NCBI GenBank assembly: GCA_027943335.1
Contig: BSBK01007859.1
Span: 186,001-250,000 of the forward strand
Reading direction: 5' to 3'
Origin: Chamaecyparis obtusa
Lineage: Eukaryota; Streptophyta; Pinopsida; Cupressales; Cupressaceae
DNA length: 64,000 nucleotides
Below the pieces are notes generated by a model. That model searched no databases and was not told where the DNA came from. It was given only the letters and a program-made list of their open reading frames with translations. How positions within the stretch are numbered: the stretch's first letter is position 1; every line of letters starts with the position of its first letter. The position numbers and the translations under genes are program-made. This document shows, piece by piece, positions 25,771 to 38,800 of this stretch.

Positions 25771-27114
25771 CAAATCATGAGGCTTCCCTTGACAATTTTT
25801 TTTTCTAACTCCTTTCTTGTCAGCTCATAGGAAGACATAGGCATGTTATGGAATCCAAGCCTCTAACTCACCCTCAAACTTGATTTTCTTACTTGACTTA
25901 AGTAAAAAATCCCTTTGTTTCTCAAATTAAAAATATTTTCCCTTAAACATTACATTCATGTTAAAATAAGCATATATAATGCATGGTCTTTGTCAATGTG
26001 GAGAAGGCATGCTGGTTTGAAACATCTCAGAGATTTTAATGTAAAATAATCTAAATTTATTTTGTTTTTCCTTTTTCTTACTTTGACACTCAAACATCTT
26101 CTAAAACCCCCTATAAAAGACCTAAGGGAACATTGTGATCATTTTTGACCTAAAACTATAAAATATGTAACATTTTGGAAACCTCTTAGGTTCTCTTTCA
26201 TGTTAAACATGTAGGATTAGTAGCCTTAAGAAAATAGATTAGGTATGGAGTAAATACAGGGCTTGGAAAACTTTCAAATCAAAGATTAACATGTTAGAAA
26301 CATTAAACAACAACAAACCACTAACTTACTAGACTAAAAATTATGCACCAACACTCAAGGAAGGAAAAAAACAAACCAAAAACATGCGCTTCAACACTTA
26401 GAGGAATGACCAAATACTAAAAATGTGTGCACAAGAACTTATTTAAAATGGGAAACTAACCTACTATGTAAAAGTTTAGATCAAAGCCTCAAATGAAACC
26501 ATTACAAGGTTGTTTGAAATAGCTACCTCTCTTTTCATTTTGGAATGTTTGATACACTCAAAATTAACCATAAGGATACAAAGCAAGAAAAAACACTTGA
26601 CCAACTACTATACTTCTAATAGGATAGCCTTTTGAATGAACAAAACATGAAACTCCAATACTAACCTCATGCCGATGAACTACTTATTTGACTTCATATT
26701 TTTATTGGAAATACTTGTTTCAAGCCTACAAATCATTTCATTAAGATTATGTTTCTTTTTGAAATAAGTTGTTCCATGTAAATCAAATGGAACAATGGAT
26801 TCTTCTTCCATATAATTGTGCTTCTCATAGACCTCTACTTTAAAAGGTGTTAATGTATCATCAAATTTTAAACAAAAATATTCTATGATTTTGGAAAAAT
26901 AAAATTCCTCAAGCTCTTCATTGATCTTCCCATGCACATACTAATTTATCTCAATATCATGCCTAATTTCTTAAGAACTTGAAAGAATATTCAGATCCAT
27001 ACCTTGAAACGTAGGCCATTTTTCCTCACTTTTCTCAAGATGATGAATTCTATCATATTTTATCAAGTTTGGAACAACATAACCCTACCCATGGATCATG
27101 AGGATGTTGGATAT
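25771..27114 (-). other. G2 left half: degenerate gypsy-like sequence, mostly non-coding
   Basis: From 25771 to about 26670 I see no gene. At 26680-26937 the minus strand is open for 85 codons (IIEYFCLKFDDTLTPFKVEV, IVPFDLHGTTYF), and 27000-27110 reads VVPNLIKYDRIHHLEKSEEK then WPTFQGMDLNI. I cannot name this protein. Its position and orientation suggest it continues the gag-protease frame of 55308-57497 across the LTR and CACTA insertions; that join is inference. Confidence 0.45.
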
Positions 27115-28082
27115 TTCTAAGATATCATGCATATATGTGATGAAATTGACATTTTGTCATTGATGTCAATGTATTTCCTTATTTTGGATAGTGTTCTTGA
27201 TTTGTTCAGTAAAGAGTTTAGATCGGTATGGGTACTATATTGAGGATCATATGTTGAAACCTTATAGATGGATCAAGGGATGTCTATAGTTGGCCTATGT
27301 CAACTTATAGAGGTTCACATTATGATTTGAGTTAGTTTTGGGTGATTTATTAGAGATTGGTTTCTCTGGTTGTTTAGGAAGTGATAGTGTTACAATTTTT
27401 GGATCAGTGAGGATTGGTTGTGAAATATTTTTAGTTTATAACTTGGTTGTGAGTTTAGGACATTGATGTGTGTCCTCAAATCAAGTGCTTCATGATTTAG
27501 ATGCTAGAAATCTATTTTTATTGAGTAACAAAGGTTGATGTTCAGTGTTCTTGATTAACAATGTAGAGACAGTTATGAGTTTTGATCATACATAGTTATT
27601 TATGTTGATGTGGCATTTTAAATTTCTTGCTCATGATTATAGATCATATCCTATTCATTTTTCTAGATTAAATTGGGCTATGTGATCAAATTTAGTGATT
27701 TTCATGTGGCGTGTTGATATTTTATTATTCTTGGCTAACTTGGTGACATAGAGTGTTTCAAAGGATTGTGGTGTTATTTATGGATATGCATTGTGTTCAT
27801 GGATTAATATTTGGGTCCTAGCCATGTCTTTTCCAACATGTATTAGATCACATTAATGTTTTTATTTTAATTGACAAAATATTTGTAATTGAGTTGTTAA
27901 GGTTTGATGTCAACCTTGTTCATGTTATCAAGGGTGATAAAATGTATATAAAGATGTAGTCAATTGTAATTGAAAAGTGTGTGAGTGGATGTACATGTTT
28001 GTATTAGAGATTGTATAAAGAGGTATAAGTCCATAATCTTTAATTGAGATAGATATTTTTTGTATTTCATCTGAGCTATATT
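27115..28082 (+). repeat. Probable solo LTR, left part (CACTA host site)
   Basis: It starts TGTTGGATATTTCTAAG and has no coding content. The sequence resumes at 54879 after the CACTA element and ends near 55307 with TTCACCCCTACCCCCTCTTA then TTTCTAATA, like a copia LTR end with CA changed to TA. The joined length is about 1.39 kb. The flanks gagga and gaata agree at only three of five bases, so the target duplication is doubtful. Confidence 0.55.
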
Positions 28083-28113
28083 CACTAATACATTTGGGGT
28101 GACATTGCGACGG
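28083..28113 (+). repeat. CACTA left terminal inverted repeat
   Basis: It starts CACTAATACATTTGGGG and ends GCGACGGC. It pairs imperfectly with 54848-54878. Confidence 0.93.
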
Positions 28114-28250
28114 CCATTTGCGACGGCAGGCAAATGTCATGTGGTTTTGCTCTTTTTTTTTCAAATATAGCCCGACACCGTCGTAATTTGCGACGACAAT
28201 ACATTTGTAACTGTCGCAATTGCGACGTTGTCGGGATATAAGCGCAAAAT
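28114..28250 (+). repeat. CACTA left GC-rich subterminal region
   Basis: Several copies of a gcgacgg / ccgtcg word occur here, including the perfect 14-base palindrome GTCGCAATTGCGAC at 28213-28226, which recurs near the right end. Such clusters next to CACTA ends are where the transposase accessory protein binds in known elements; binding here is inferred. Confidence 0.75.
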
Positions 28251-29118
28251 TTAAAAGGAACGTTGTCATGTGTGTTTTGAACAGCGCCGTAACCCTCCGC
28301 GAAATCACATCACGATATAATGGCAAACAAAATAAGAACGTTGTCATTTGTGTTTTCAACAACGCCGTAACCCTCCGCGAAATCACATCGGGATATAAGG
28401 GCAAAAAAAACAAGAACGTTGTCATTTGTGTTTTCAACAGCGCCGAGAGAGATTCCCTCCGCGAAATCACAGCTACAATTTCTGAGTACGTTGGGTTTAT
28501 TTTTCTTTTGTCATTATTATGTAATCTGGTATTCAGCTGTTAGAGAGCTAAAATACCCAGAAATGAGGACATATCTATTTTGAATTTATTGTTAGCGGCT
28601 TTGGTTATTTAGAAGTTTAATTTTATTTGTTCATCTTTCAAGCACAAACGTTTTGTGGACCGTAACGTCTTCATTGTTTCGGGTATGCAGTGAAACAGCC
28701 CTAACTTGCAATTGCGATGTTGTTGGGATATAAGGGCAAAAAAAAGAAGGAACGTTGTCATTTGTGTTTTCAACAGCACCGTAACCCTCCGCGAAATCAC
28801 ATCGGGATATAAGGGCAAAAAAAACAAGAACGTTGTCATTTGTGTTTTCAACAGCGCCGAGAGAGATTCCCTCCGCGAAATCACAGCTACAATTTCTGAG
28901 TACGTTGGGTTTATTTTTCTTTTGTCATTATTATGTAATCTGGTATTCAGCTGTTAGAGAGCTAAAATACCCAGAAATGAGGACATATCTGTGTTGAATT
29001 TATTGTTAGCGGCTTTGGTTATTTAGAAGTTTAATTTTATTTGTTCATCTTTCAAGCACAAACGTTTTGTGGACTGTAATGTCTTCATTGTTTCGGGTAT
29101 GCAATGAAACAGCCCTAA
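28250..29118 (+). repeat. CACTA left arm: 78-base in-frame repeats in a duplicated ~415-base module
   Basis: A 78-base unit starting aacgttgtcat recurs at 28259, 28337 and 28415. Because 78 is a multiple of three, it gives an open frame of 26-residue repeats (NVVICVFNNAVTLREITS...). The module from about 28415 to 28700 recurs at about 28830-29115. Inverted copies lie at 46201-46318, 50711-51118, 52156-52473 and 53588-53882, and a direct one at 34376-34785. The conserved frame might be chance; I do not call it a gene. Confidence 0.8.
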
Positions 29119-29385
29119 CTTGCGACTACCTTCACGGTACTTGTGTACATTATCATGTTGTCTTTACAGTGACTGTCCTCATTCAAGTGGCAATTACACA
29201 AGGGACAGTCACTGTGAGATGTCCTCATTTGTGACAAGGACAGTCACACTTAGGACATCTCATAGTGATATTCCCTTGTGTAATTTCCACTTGAATGTAT
29301 TGCTATTGAACCACATTAATGCTTTTCTTCTTCAACAAATGAGGACAGTCACTGTAAAGACAACATGATAATGTACACAATTACC
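29119..29385 (+). repeat. CACTA left arm: palindromic subterminal repeat
   Basis: It begins with gtgtacattatcatgttgtc and ends with its inverse gacaacatgataatgtacac. Inside, acacaagggacagtcactgt is followed by its own inverse. The whole block could fold into one long hairpin. Confidence 0.85.
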
Positions 29386-30860
29386 AAAAAATGATCTTGT
29401 TAATTGATGTAACACTTTGTCTTGCTCACTCCCTATCCTTCACTAGGGTCTCTTTAGGCCAATGTTTTGACTTGATAGGGTACTTAACTATCCCTACACT
29501 CTTTAGGTATCTCTACCCAAGATCCCACTCCTTCAACTAGTGCACACCAACAAGAAATACAACGAACTCTGCTCAATACCAATCTAGCTACTAGGACACT
29601 CCTAGTCTTGTCTTCACAAATTGAAACACATTCAACTAGAACTTTACTCCATGGAGAGGCTGGCCACTAGGACCTCTATTGGTTTCAATATTACTCCTTC
29701 ACCTATACTTTTCATCAGTACTTCAATCCGGTTCATCAAACCATGCATGCCAATTGCACCCAAAAATAGGCTGCTAGCAATTAGGCCTTTGTCAAGCCTT
29801 TTTGTTTATATTAAGCCACCTAAAGGGCTTAGGATTTAGATGCCCTTTATTGAGAACTCCAAGATATCTAAGGTCTTCTCCTCCTAGATTTTTTGTACAC
29901 CAACTGCTACAGCCATGCTTGAAAACAAGTATTTTGACACAACTTGGACAGTCTGACTAAGAGTTTGTTTTCTTAGCAGCCAAAGAAACTCACCCAATCT
30001 TCTAATTTGACTTGGGGCTTCTTTAGATGTGTGTCTACCTCTCCATGAGATTTTAGTTGAAGCAACCAATGCATTCAACTTGTTGTAATCTTCTTGTAAT
30101 GATTTGTCATCCCTAACTGTGCTCAACTGACTCACCTAGGACATCATTGCAAACATAGAAAATGAGCTTCCCAAGGCCCCTCCTTCCAAACATATAGTAC
30201 ATGGAGTCTCCTCACCCATTCCAAGAGCCCGTACAAAATTGACAATGGAATGATGAGCTAAGACTCCATTTGTTCAACCTGCCTGGTTCAAACCAATGAT
30301 AGGGTACTTAACAAAAGAATTAACAAACTAGTTGGAATGCTTCAAAACTCAAAAAAAACACAACACAGAATAAAAAAACAACTTGTACTAACTTTTCCAA
30401 TAGACACTGCGAGCTATCTAATCCATTAATCAACTGAAAACAAAGAAACAAAAAAACTCAAGAATTCACTAAAACCGTGTTACTCTACAAATCTTCTTAA
30501 TTCCAAATGTTTTTCCCCCCAACCTTTTGCATAGATCGATGGAGGCCTCTTATAGTTGATCTGATGCCTAATTCAATGGTTTCATATAGTTACATAACCA
30601 TCTTACTCGAAAATGCTCCCTTGCACAAATGTTGTCAATGTTGTGAATGACAACATTGACAACTTGTTACAACCTTTGGGATTTTGGTTCAAAACTTATT
30701 GTTCAAACACCATAAGACCCTAACCATGACTTAGTTAGGCTATTTAGACCTCACATAGGCCACTTCTACACTTCTTTGCCCAATTTGACCCCTAAATGCT
30801 TCATTCCCACTTTTGCCACAATATTGGTAACTTGGGTACAAATTGGCACTTGCCTTCACA
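29386..30860. other. Unassigned spacer in CACTA left arm
   Basis: This 1.5 kb of single-copy-looking sequence lies between repeat arrays. The longest frame with coding look is minus 29884-30135 (DDKSLQEDYNKLNALVASTK, ISWRGRHTSKEAPSQIRRLG); I do not recognise it. It could be captured host DNA. Nothing else stands out. Confidence 0.5.
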
Positions 30861-31812
30861 AAGGTCACACATGAGGACATCTCACAGTGATCGATTGTCC
30901 CTTGTGTAATTGCCACTTGAATGTATTGCTATTGAACCACATTAATGCTTTTCTTCTTCAAAAAATGAGGACAGTCACTCTAAAGACAACATGATAATGT
31001 ACACTCACTGTAAGGACAGTCACAAATGAGGACATCTCACAGTGACTGTCCCTTGTGTAATTGCCGCTTGAATGTATTGCTATTGAACCACATTAATGCT
31101 TTTCTTCTTCAACAAATGAGGACAGTCACTCTAAAGACAACATGATAATGTACACTCACTGTAAGGATAGTCACAAATGAGGACATCTCACAGTGACTGT
31201 CCCTTGTGTAATTGCTGCTTGAATTACACAAGGGACAGTCATTGTGAGATGTCCTCATTTGTGACAAGGACAGTCACACATGAGGACATCTCACAGTGAT
31301 TGTCCCTTGTGTAATTGCCACTTGAATGTATTGCTATTGAACCACATTAATGCTTTTCTTCTTCAACAAATGAGGACAGTCACTCTAAAGACAACATGAT
31401 AATGTACACTCACTGTAAGGACAGTCACAAATGAGGACATCTCACAGTGACTGTCCCTTGTGTAATTTCCGCTTGAATTACATAAGGGACAGTCATTGTG
31501 AGATGTCCTCATTTGTGACAAGGATAGTCACACATGAGGACATCTCACAGTGATTGTCCCTTGTGTAATTGTCACTTGAATGTATTGCTATTGAACCACA
31601 TTAATGCTTTTCTTCTTCAACAAATGAGGACAGTCACTCTAAAGACAACATGATAATGTACACTCACTGTAAGGACAGTCACAAATGAGGACATGTCACA
31701 GTGACTGTCCCTTGTGTAATTGCCGCTTGAATTACACAAGGGACAGTCATTGTGAGATGTCCTCATTTGTGACAAGGACAGTCACACATGAGGACATCTC
31801 ACCGTGATTGTC
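30861..31812 (+). repeat. CACTA left arm: array of hairpin repeats
   Basis: At least four tandem copies of a roughly 190-250-base unit are present: gaggacatctcacagtga, cttgtgtaattgcc, ttgctattgaaccacattaa, gaggacagtcactctaaag and gataatgtacactcactg. Most join to an inverted acacaagggacagtcattgt block. The array is cut by a solo LTR at 31813 and resumes at 33842. Confidence 0.88.
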
Positions 31813-33836
31813 TGTAATGTCCCCTTTTTGGCTAACTTGGAAAACAGGAACAATTACTCCACTTCTCAGACTTACTCTATCAGATACTTACAATTAAACT
31901 AAGTAATGGAGGTTACTTAAGAAATCAACCACTATTTCAGATTCAATCACAATATGTGTGCAAGATGATATTGATACCAATATGTTTAATAGCACTGTCG
32001 GATATAATGATATGAAATATGCTATGAATATGATGTTTCCTATCACTTATAGTGATAGTATAATGATGGTATGTCTGATATAAACAATATCGATATACAA
32101 TCAATAAGTATTGCTTACAACAATGTATTTGCTGTGTCTGATATGATGATGTAATTATGCAAATGTGTAATATCGCTATGAGTGATATGTTGCTATTTCA
32201 GATTCTGAATTATATGCTTGCAACTTCAAATATTGATGCTGTTTCTGACTATCCTTTCTATCTGTGCAATCATGGTGTTGTCTCTGATCTGCAATGATAA
32301 ACTTGAAACCAAACTGCCAAAGGCAGATGCTCTATTGAGTATATCCAAATATGGATAAGTAAATAAAGTTCTAATGATGCCTTGAGTGACTGACGAGAAT
32401 GCATTCTTATATTGTCTTTAACAAATGAAGAGATGCTATGAATGAGACGTGTCTTGTTTCTTCCTCCATGTCCCTTTGTTAAGCACACCTTTCCATAATC
32501 CGACAGTTCACATAATATTATTTCATTATTTTCTGATCATAGATAACTCCCAGATTGACTCAATATCAAATCTTTTTATGAAGGTAATCTTCCCTAATTG
32601 GTAGTGCAACCAGTAGTTAACATCCATTGTGTTTGTATTAGTTTGGTCTAACTATCATTAGTATTTAGTCAATCGATATTAACTCTTGCCTTATCCCATA
32701 TTGTTATGATGATATCCAATCTTTCTACTCTGATATAAGTCGATATCATTTTCTGATAATTGTCCATTTATTGGTTGATTGCTGGTAATGGAGTTTGATC
32801 TTCAAATTGACTTCCATTCCTGTTAATACTTAAGGATACATTGTACTTATTATCCATGACTGATGCCTCATTCATCAATAGCTTGTGATATAATCACTGA
32901 TGCTTTTGTGTTTCTACAAGATGTGGTTTATCTCAGACAATCGATAATCTTTCAATCCTTTAGTCGATATCCTCCTATGTGGTGTCTATTGATATAGATA
33001 GTAGAATTCAATCTAGTTTATGTTATTGTCATGATAACATAGGAAGTGATGGTGCATATTTGCTAGCGGGTCTTCATGTTTGATATTGCTTTATCGGATA
33101 TGTCATTGTCTAAACTTGTGCAATTAATGATTATTTATAATATATGAATGGTTATCCTTCTTGCTTATCAATACATCTTCTGAAACCCATAGCGACCTAT
33201 CCCTTATTCATATCATGTTGATCTTGACTTCATAGTATTTGGTTCATTAATCATCCTCTCATGGTATCGATGTGTAATGACTAGTGATTGTTGTATCACT
33301 TCTTCGTTCCTCATCGTGATAGATAATGCAGATGTTTAATGTAGATGTATATCGATTACAGATATTTGATATTGCTTTAAACGTTATTATTATTATTATT
33401 ATTATTAATGTTATTGTTATTATTAAATATTATAATTAATGATGTTAGTAATATTAATAATATTATAATAAATATTATTATAGTGATAACATATTGTTTT
33501 ATATTGAGAGGTTTATTAATATTATTTATATATTAAAATTATTATATCAATAATTGATTTAATATTATTACTTAATATATTATTATAATATAATATATAT
33601 AATTTATTAATAATTATTTATTATTAATTTATATTATAATTATAATCATAATTATATTATTTATTAATATTTTAATATTATTTAATTAACATATTACTTA
33701 TTATGCTAACTATATATTATTATTATCTTTTGATAATAATTATATATTATTGTTATATACCGTTAATAATAGATTATTATATATCATCTAATCATTTTAT
33801 TATTATACTAAGTTCAATATGTCACGGCTCATGACA
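31813..33836 (+). mobile_element. Solo LTR inserted in the CACTA repeat array
   Basis: This 2024-base TG...CA block (TGTAATGTCCCC...CTCATGACA) is flanked by a perfect TTGTC duplication (31808-31812 and 33837-33841), and the interrupted array resumes in register. There is no coding frame, primer-binding site or second LTR, so it is a solo LTR left by recombination. Repeated words such as gatat, tcgatat and ctgat fill its first 1.5 kb. I cannot tell its superfamily. Confidence 0.82.
33380..33800. repeat. AT-rich simple sequence in the solo LTR
   Basis: It starts with eight or so tandem att/tat triplets and continues as almost pure A+T built of ttatta and aatatta words. There are no genes. Confidence 0.85.
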
Positions 33837-33841
33837 TTGTC

Positions 33842-34375
33842 CCTTGTGTAATTGCCACTTGAATGTATTGCTATTGAACCACATTAATGCTTTTCTTCTT
33901 CAACAAATGAGGACAGTCACTCTAAAGACAACATGATAATGTACACTCACTGTAAGGACAGTCACAAATGAGGACATCTCACAGTGACTGTCCCTTGTGT
34001 AATTGCCACTTGAATTACACAAGGGACAGTCATTGTGAGATGTCCTCATTTGTGACAAGGACAGTCACACATGAGGACATCTCACAGTGATTGTCCCTTG
34101 TGTAATTGCCACTTGAATGTATTGCTATTCAACCACACTAATGCTTTTCTTCTTCAACAAATGAGGACAGTCACTCTAAAGACACCATGATAATGTACAC
34201 TCACTGTAAGGACAGTCACAAATGAGGACATCTCATAGTGACTGTCCCTTGTGTAATTGCCACTTGAATGTATTGCTATTCAGCCACATTAATGCTTTTC
34301 TTCTTCAACAAATGAGGATAGTCACTCTAAGGACAACATGATAATGTACACTCACTGTAAGTGTACATTATCATG
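33842..34375 (+). repeat. CACTA left arm: hairpin repeat array, resumed
   Basis: It has the same units as 30861-31812 in the same register: cttgtgtaattgccacttga, tgaggacagtcactctaaag and gataatgtacactcactgta. It ends with the inverted pair gataatgtacactcactg / tgtacattatcatgttgt at 34339-34378. Confidence 0.88.
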
Positions 34376-34785
34376 TTGTATTACAAATGGACCTTATGTT
34401 GGTCGGGATATAAGTGCAAAAAAAAAAAGGAACGTTGTCATTTGTGTTTTCAACAGCGCCGAGAGAGATTCCCTCCGCGAAATCAAGCGGGTTATCATTT
34501 GTGTTTTGAACAAAGCGGGTTGTCATTTGTGTTTTGAACAGCACTGAGAGAGATTCCCTCCGCGAAATCAAGCGGGTTGTCATTTGTGTTTTCAACAGCG
34601 CCGAGAGAGATTCCCTCCGCAAAATCACAGCTACAATTTCTGAGTACGTTGGGTTTATTTTTCTTTTGTCATTATTATTTAATCTGGTATTCAGCTGTTA
34701 GAGAGCTAAAATACCCAGAAATGAGGACATATCTATGTTGAATTTATTGTTAGCGGCTTTGGTTATTTAGAATGCTTCCCCACAA
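34376..34785 (+). repeat. CACTA left arm: third copy of the 78-base-type module
   Basis: It carries gggatataagtgcaaaa, aacgttgtcatttgtgtttt, and three gattccctccgcgaaatcaa words at irregular spacing, then the same gagtacgttgggtttattt tail. A near-identical inverted copy lies at 50711-51118, and the similarity extends into the arrays on both sides. Confidence 0.85.
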
Positions 34786-35397
34786 TACTTAATTACACAA
34801 GGGACAGTCACTGTGAGATGTCCTCATTTGTTACAAGGACAGTCACACATGAGGACATCTCACAGTGACTGTCCCTTGTGTAATTGCCACTTGAATGTAT
34901 TGCTATTCAACCACATTTATGGGCCCGTTTGGACCACGACACACAGTAGCATCTACAGAGAAGAATATCCCAGGTGTAACAAGTTGTAAGAATATACCAA
35001 CAGTTCTAAGAAGTTCCCTAGCACGTAGTAGCATCTACAGAGAAGAATATACAACATGAGGGCAGCCACTATAAAGACAACATGATAATGTACACTCATT
35101 GTATGTGTACATTATCATGTTGTCTTTACAGTGACTGACCTCATTCAAGTGGCAATTACACAAGGGACAGTCACTGTGAGATGTCCTCATTTGTGACAAG
35201 GACAGTCACACATGAGGATATCTCACAGTGACTGTCCCTTGTGTAAGCCACTTGAATGTATTGCTATTCAACCACATTTATGGGCCTGTTTGGACCATGG
35301 CACACAGTAGCATCTACAGAGAAGAATATCCCAGGTGTAACAAGTTGTAAGAATATACCAACAGTTCTAAGAAGTTCCCTAGCACATAGTAGCATCT
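34786..35397 (+). repeat. CACTA left arm: inner hairpin array with gggcccgtttgga modules
   Basis: Two copies of a ~120-150-base module (from 34920 and from 35281) start gggcc(c/t)gtttggacca. Each holds agtagcatctacagagaaga, and the first has that word at both ends. Hairpin units lie between. Inverted copies are at 46791, 49431, 50452, 51848 and 53281. This is the inner edge of the left arm. Confidence 0.85.
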
Positions 35398-35839
35398 TCT
35401 AATTGTCTATACCACTTCACAAGGTATTGTTTGCACACATTGTTTTTGGTTCTTTTGATGACCCTTGTTTTGAAATTGCTATTAGGCCTTGTAGCTTATA
35501 TGTTTTGACTGCTGGAGAGCTTCTAAAGCTAAGCAAGAAGACCATTGCACGAGTTATAGCCACGCGCTCAGGTTTGAAAATTGTATATTTTTTAATCTAA
35601 TGTATATTTTAATCCTTTTGCCATGTCATGTAATATGTCTTGCCTTGTAGCTTATATGTTTTGAAATTGCTGTTAGGCCTTGTAGCTTATATGTTTTGAT
35701 TGCTAGAGAGCTTCTAGAGCTAAGCAAGAAGGCCTTGTAGCTTATATGTTTTGTGTACTTTTGACAATTTTGCTTAGTCACTGAAAGTTGTAGACCGAAG
35801 TTTTCATAGCCCAATTTTTGCTTCCTACGAAGAACGATC
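35398..35839 (+). other. Region upstream of the CACTA transposase gene
   Basis: A block ttgaaattgctattaggcct...gctaagcaagaag (about 35468-35542) is repeated at 35655-35730, and its gccttgtagcttatatgttt part occurs a third time. The first copy lies in a short open frame (35403-35600) I cannot name. The promoter of the transposase transcript should be here; I cannot point to a TATA box with confidence. Confidence 0.5.
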
Positions 35840-38800
35840 ATGTCAGATAATATAAGTGAAGAACAAAATAGGGAGACAATCGCTAGATTGTGGTCTAACT
35901 TGAAAAGAAAAGGTGATGGAAAATGTTATTGTCCCTGCAAAATTTGTAAGGGCTTAAACCGTAGAAGATTGCTAATCAAAACAGTTAAGAGACATTGTAG
36001 GGAGAATGGTCACATTGAAGGGGGGCATGACTATCATCCACTGGTAAGTTGTTCATTATATCATTTTAACAATTTATATACATATGAAATCACTTGATGA
36101 TGAGTTGAAGATCATGGTTTATTTATGTTAATCAATTTTATATAGGTTGATCTCCCCAGGGAAGTACATGATATGGAGGAACATGGGGGTGCGAATATCC
36201 AAGGTGAAGATAATGATCCCATGGAAGATGACGATCATGCGCCAGAAAACACAATTGAAGATGATGGTATAAATACATTGATCCATGACACATTTAGTCC
36301 AAGCGGATCTGATCATGATGATGATGATAGCCTTGATGTACCTCTACTTGAGAAGGCATACGAGCCCCTATACAAAGACTCCCAAACAACTCTTCTCTCT
36401 GCTGTATTGTTGTTGTTGAACTTGAAGGTTATGAATGGTTTATCCAACATAACAATGTCACGTATGTTAAGGTATGTCATATATGTCTTTATAGTTAACA
36501 AAGGGTGAATAATGTACCACTAATATTGTTTATATTAACAACTTATATTTTTTGCTGTAGATTGATAGGCGAGTTTTTGTTACCACCATCAAATATTCTA
36601 CCTCGCTCATATCAAGAATTATCTGCTATTATGAAAGATATTGGAATGGAGTATCAAGCAATACATGCTTGTCCCAATGATCATATTATATATTATAAAG
36701 AACATGAATTTGCAACACAATGCCCTGTATGTGATATGAGTAGATATCGAACAGATCGAATAACAAAAAAGGTGCCTCACAAGGTTCTTCGTTACATCCC
36801 CATTATTCCACGGATGCGACAATTATTCAGGTGTACTAGCTAGGCACAATTTATGGATTACCATGCACGCAATAGAAGTCGAGATGACATTATTCGAATC
36901 CCTGCGGATGGTTCGGCATTTATGCACATAGAGGAAAAGTGGCAACACTTCAAAGAAGAACCTCGTAATCTCAGGCTTTCATTGGCAGCGGATGGTGTCA
37001 ATCCATTTGGAGAGATGAGATCTGTTTGCTCGGTGTGGCCTATTTTTGTTATCAACAATAACATTCCTCCGTGGATGTCAATAAAGAGGGAGCACATTAT
37101 GTTGGCAATGATTGTTCCAGGTATTTTATCATTTGATAGTTATTAATTTACATGTACTTACAAATCTTACAGTAAAATGGTCACAATAATTATGTAATGT
37201 TACTGTTCATTCAAGTAGGTAAATATCAAGTTAAAGATATGAATGTATATATTGAGCCTCTTATTGACGAGTTGGTGGAGTTATGGAACGGTGTCACTAT
37301 GTATGACGTGTCTAGACCAATAGGACAAAGACAATTTCAATTCCATGCAATACTTGTATGGACAATACATGATGCCCCAGGGCTAACACATTTTTGTGGT
37401 ATGTTATAGTGAATTCAAGTTGCGCATGATAATTCTAATTATAAAAATCAACATATTTAATAATCCAATTATATCATTATCTTGTAGGTCTTCAAACAAA
37501 GGGAAAATTTGCATGTCCAGTTTGTGGTCCAAAGATGAAATCTCGTCATTCAAAAAGTTTAGGAAAGCATGTGTTTGATGAGTACAGACACTTCCTCCAC
37601 AGGAATCATAAGTATCGAAGTATGGAAAAACATCTTTTCAATGGGAAAGAAGAGACTACATCAAAGCCACGAAGAATGACACCTCGCCTATGGAAGTTGG
37701 AATATAATAGAATTAATCATCGAGGTAATGTCGTTCCACTTAATGGTTTATGTTTGTAATTTATATATTTCTATTGTGATTTTTGTTTACTAATTATGTA
37801 ATTGATGATCGTGAAGGTCGTCAAGGCACTACTAACAACCTTCCAAAGGGACTAAAAAGCTATCCCAGACAATTTAGTAGGTTGCCCTACTACGAGGACT
37901 TACAAATTGTGCATTTGTTTGATCTTATGCATGTTGGAAAGAATATAACAGAGACATTGTGGAAAATACTGGATGGAAGGCGTGACAAAGAAAAAATTGT
38001 CAAAATTTGTAATGACATTCATGAATCCAATCATGCACTGAAGAATTTCATTCACTCAAATAGCAATAGAGATCAGATTAATATAAGTGCCCTTCCTTGG
38101 TTATTAACGGAGCAGCAAAGTGATGCCATAAAAGAAGTCATACGAAAAATTCGATTTCCCACAGGATTTGCTGGGAACATAAGCAATCTCATATCAAAGA
38201 AAAGTGAATTTGGGCCAGGGCTCAAAATGCATGATTGGCATACTTTCATCAAGGTAAGTTATGTTCTTCTGTATTTACAATATATTCATAAACTACGTGT
38301 ACTATTCATTATGTTATGTTAGAAAATAATGAAATGATTGGTTTATAATTACTGCAGTACGTGCTACCTCTATCTCTCCCAGAGCACTTCAACAATAATA
38401 TCAAACAAGTGATATATGATCTTGGAAAATACATGAGGTAAGCAGTAATATCTGTTCAATTTGTTGTATATATTTATTATATTCGCGATTTGTTTTTCTT
38501 GCTATGTAATCTATTGTATATTATTTTGTAAAGTCTCGTATTTATATATTTTTTGTGACTTGAATCTCTTAATGTAGGTGGTTGTCATCTAAAGAAATCC
38601 ATAAAGAAGATATAAACTATTGGAAGAGAAGAATTCCTCATTTATTGTGTGAAATGCAAAAGTGTCTACCTCCAACTTTTTTCAATGCACAAGAACACTA
38701 CCTCATACACCAAGTTGAGGAGATTGAATTGTGTGGACCTGCACACACTAGGTCAATGTGGATGGTTGAGAGGCACTTGAAATCTTTGAAGGCTTTGGTT

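Noticed and set aside
27110..27114. Target duplication gagga/gaata around the LTR 27115-55307
   Set aside because: Only three of five bases agree, and the LTR end is TA rather than CA.
28220..28543. A gene for the 107-residue repeat frame
   Set aside because: The frame follows from the 78-base unit; the antisense strand is also open over the same stretch, and no known domain is visible.
29621..30135. Host gene in the left-arm spacer
   Set aside because: Frames on both strands are short, with no recognised domain or clear splice signs; left as unassigned, possibly captured DNA.
36827..36843. A mini-intron (gtgtactagctag) that would remove the transposase stop
   Set aside because: It would be 13 bases, far too short to splice, and its removal would shift the frame.
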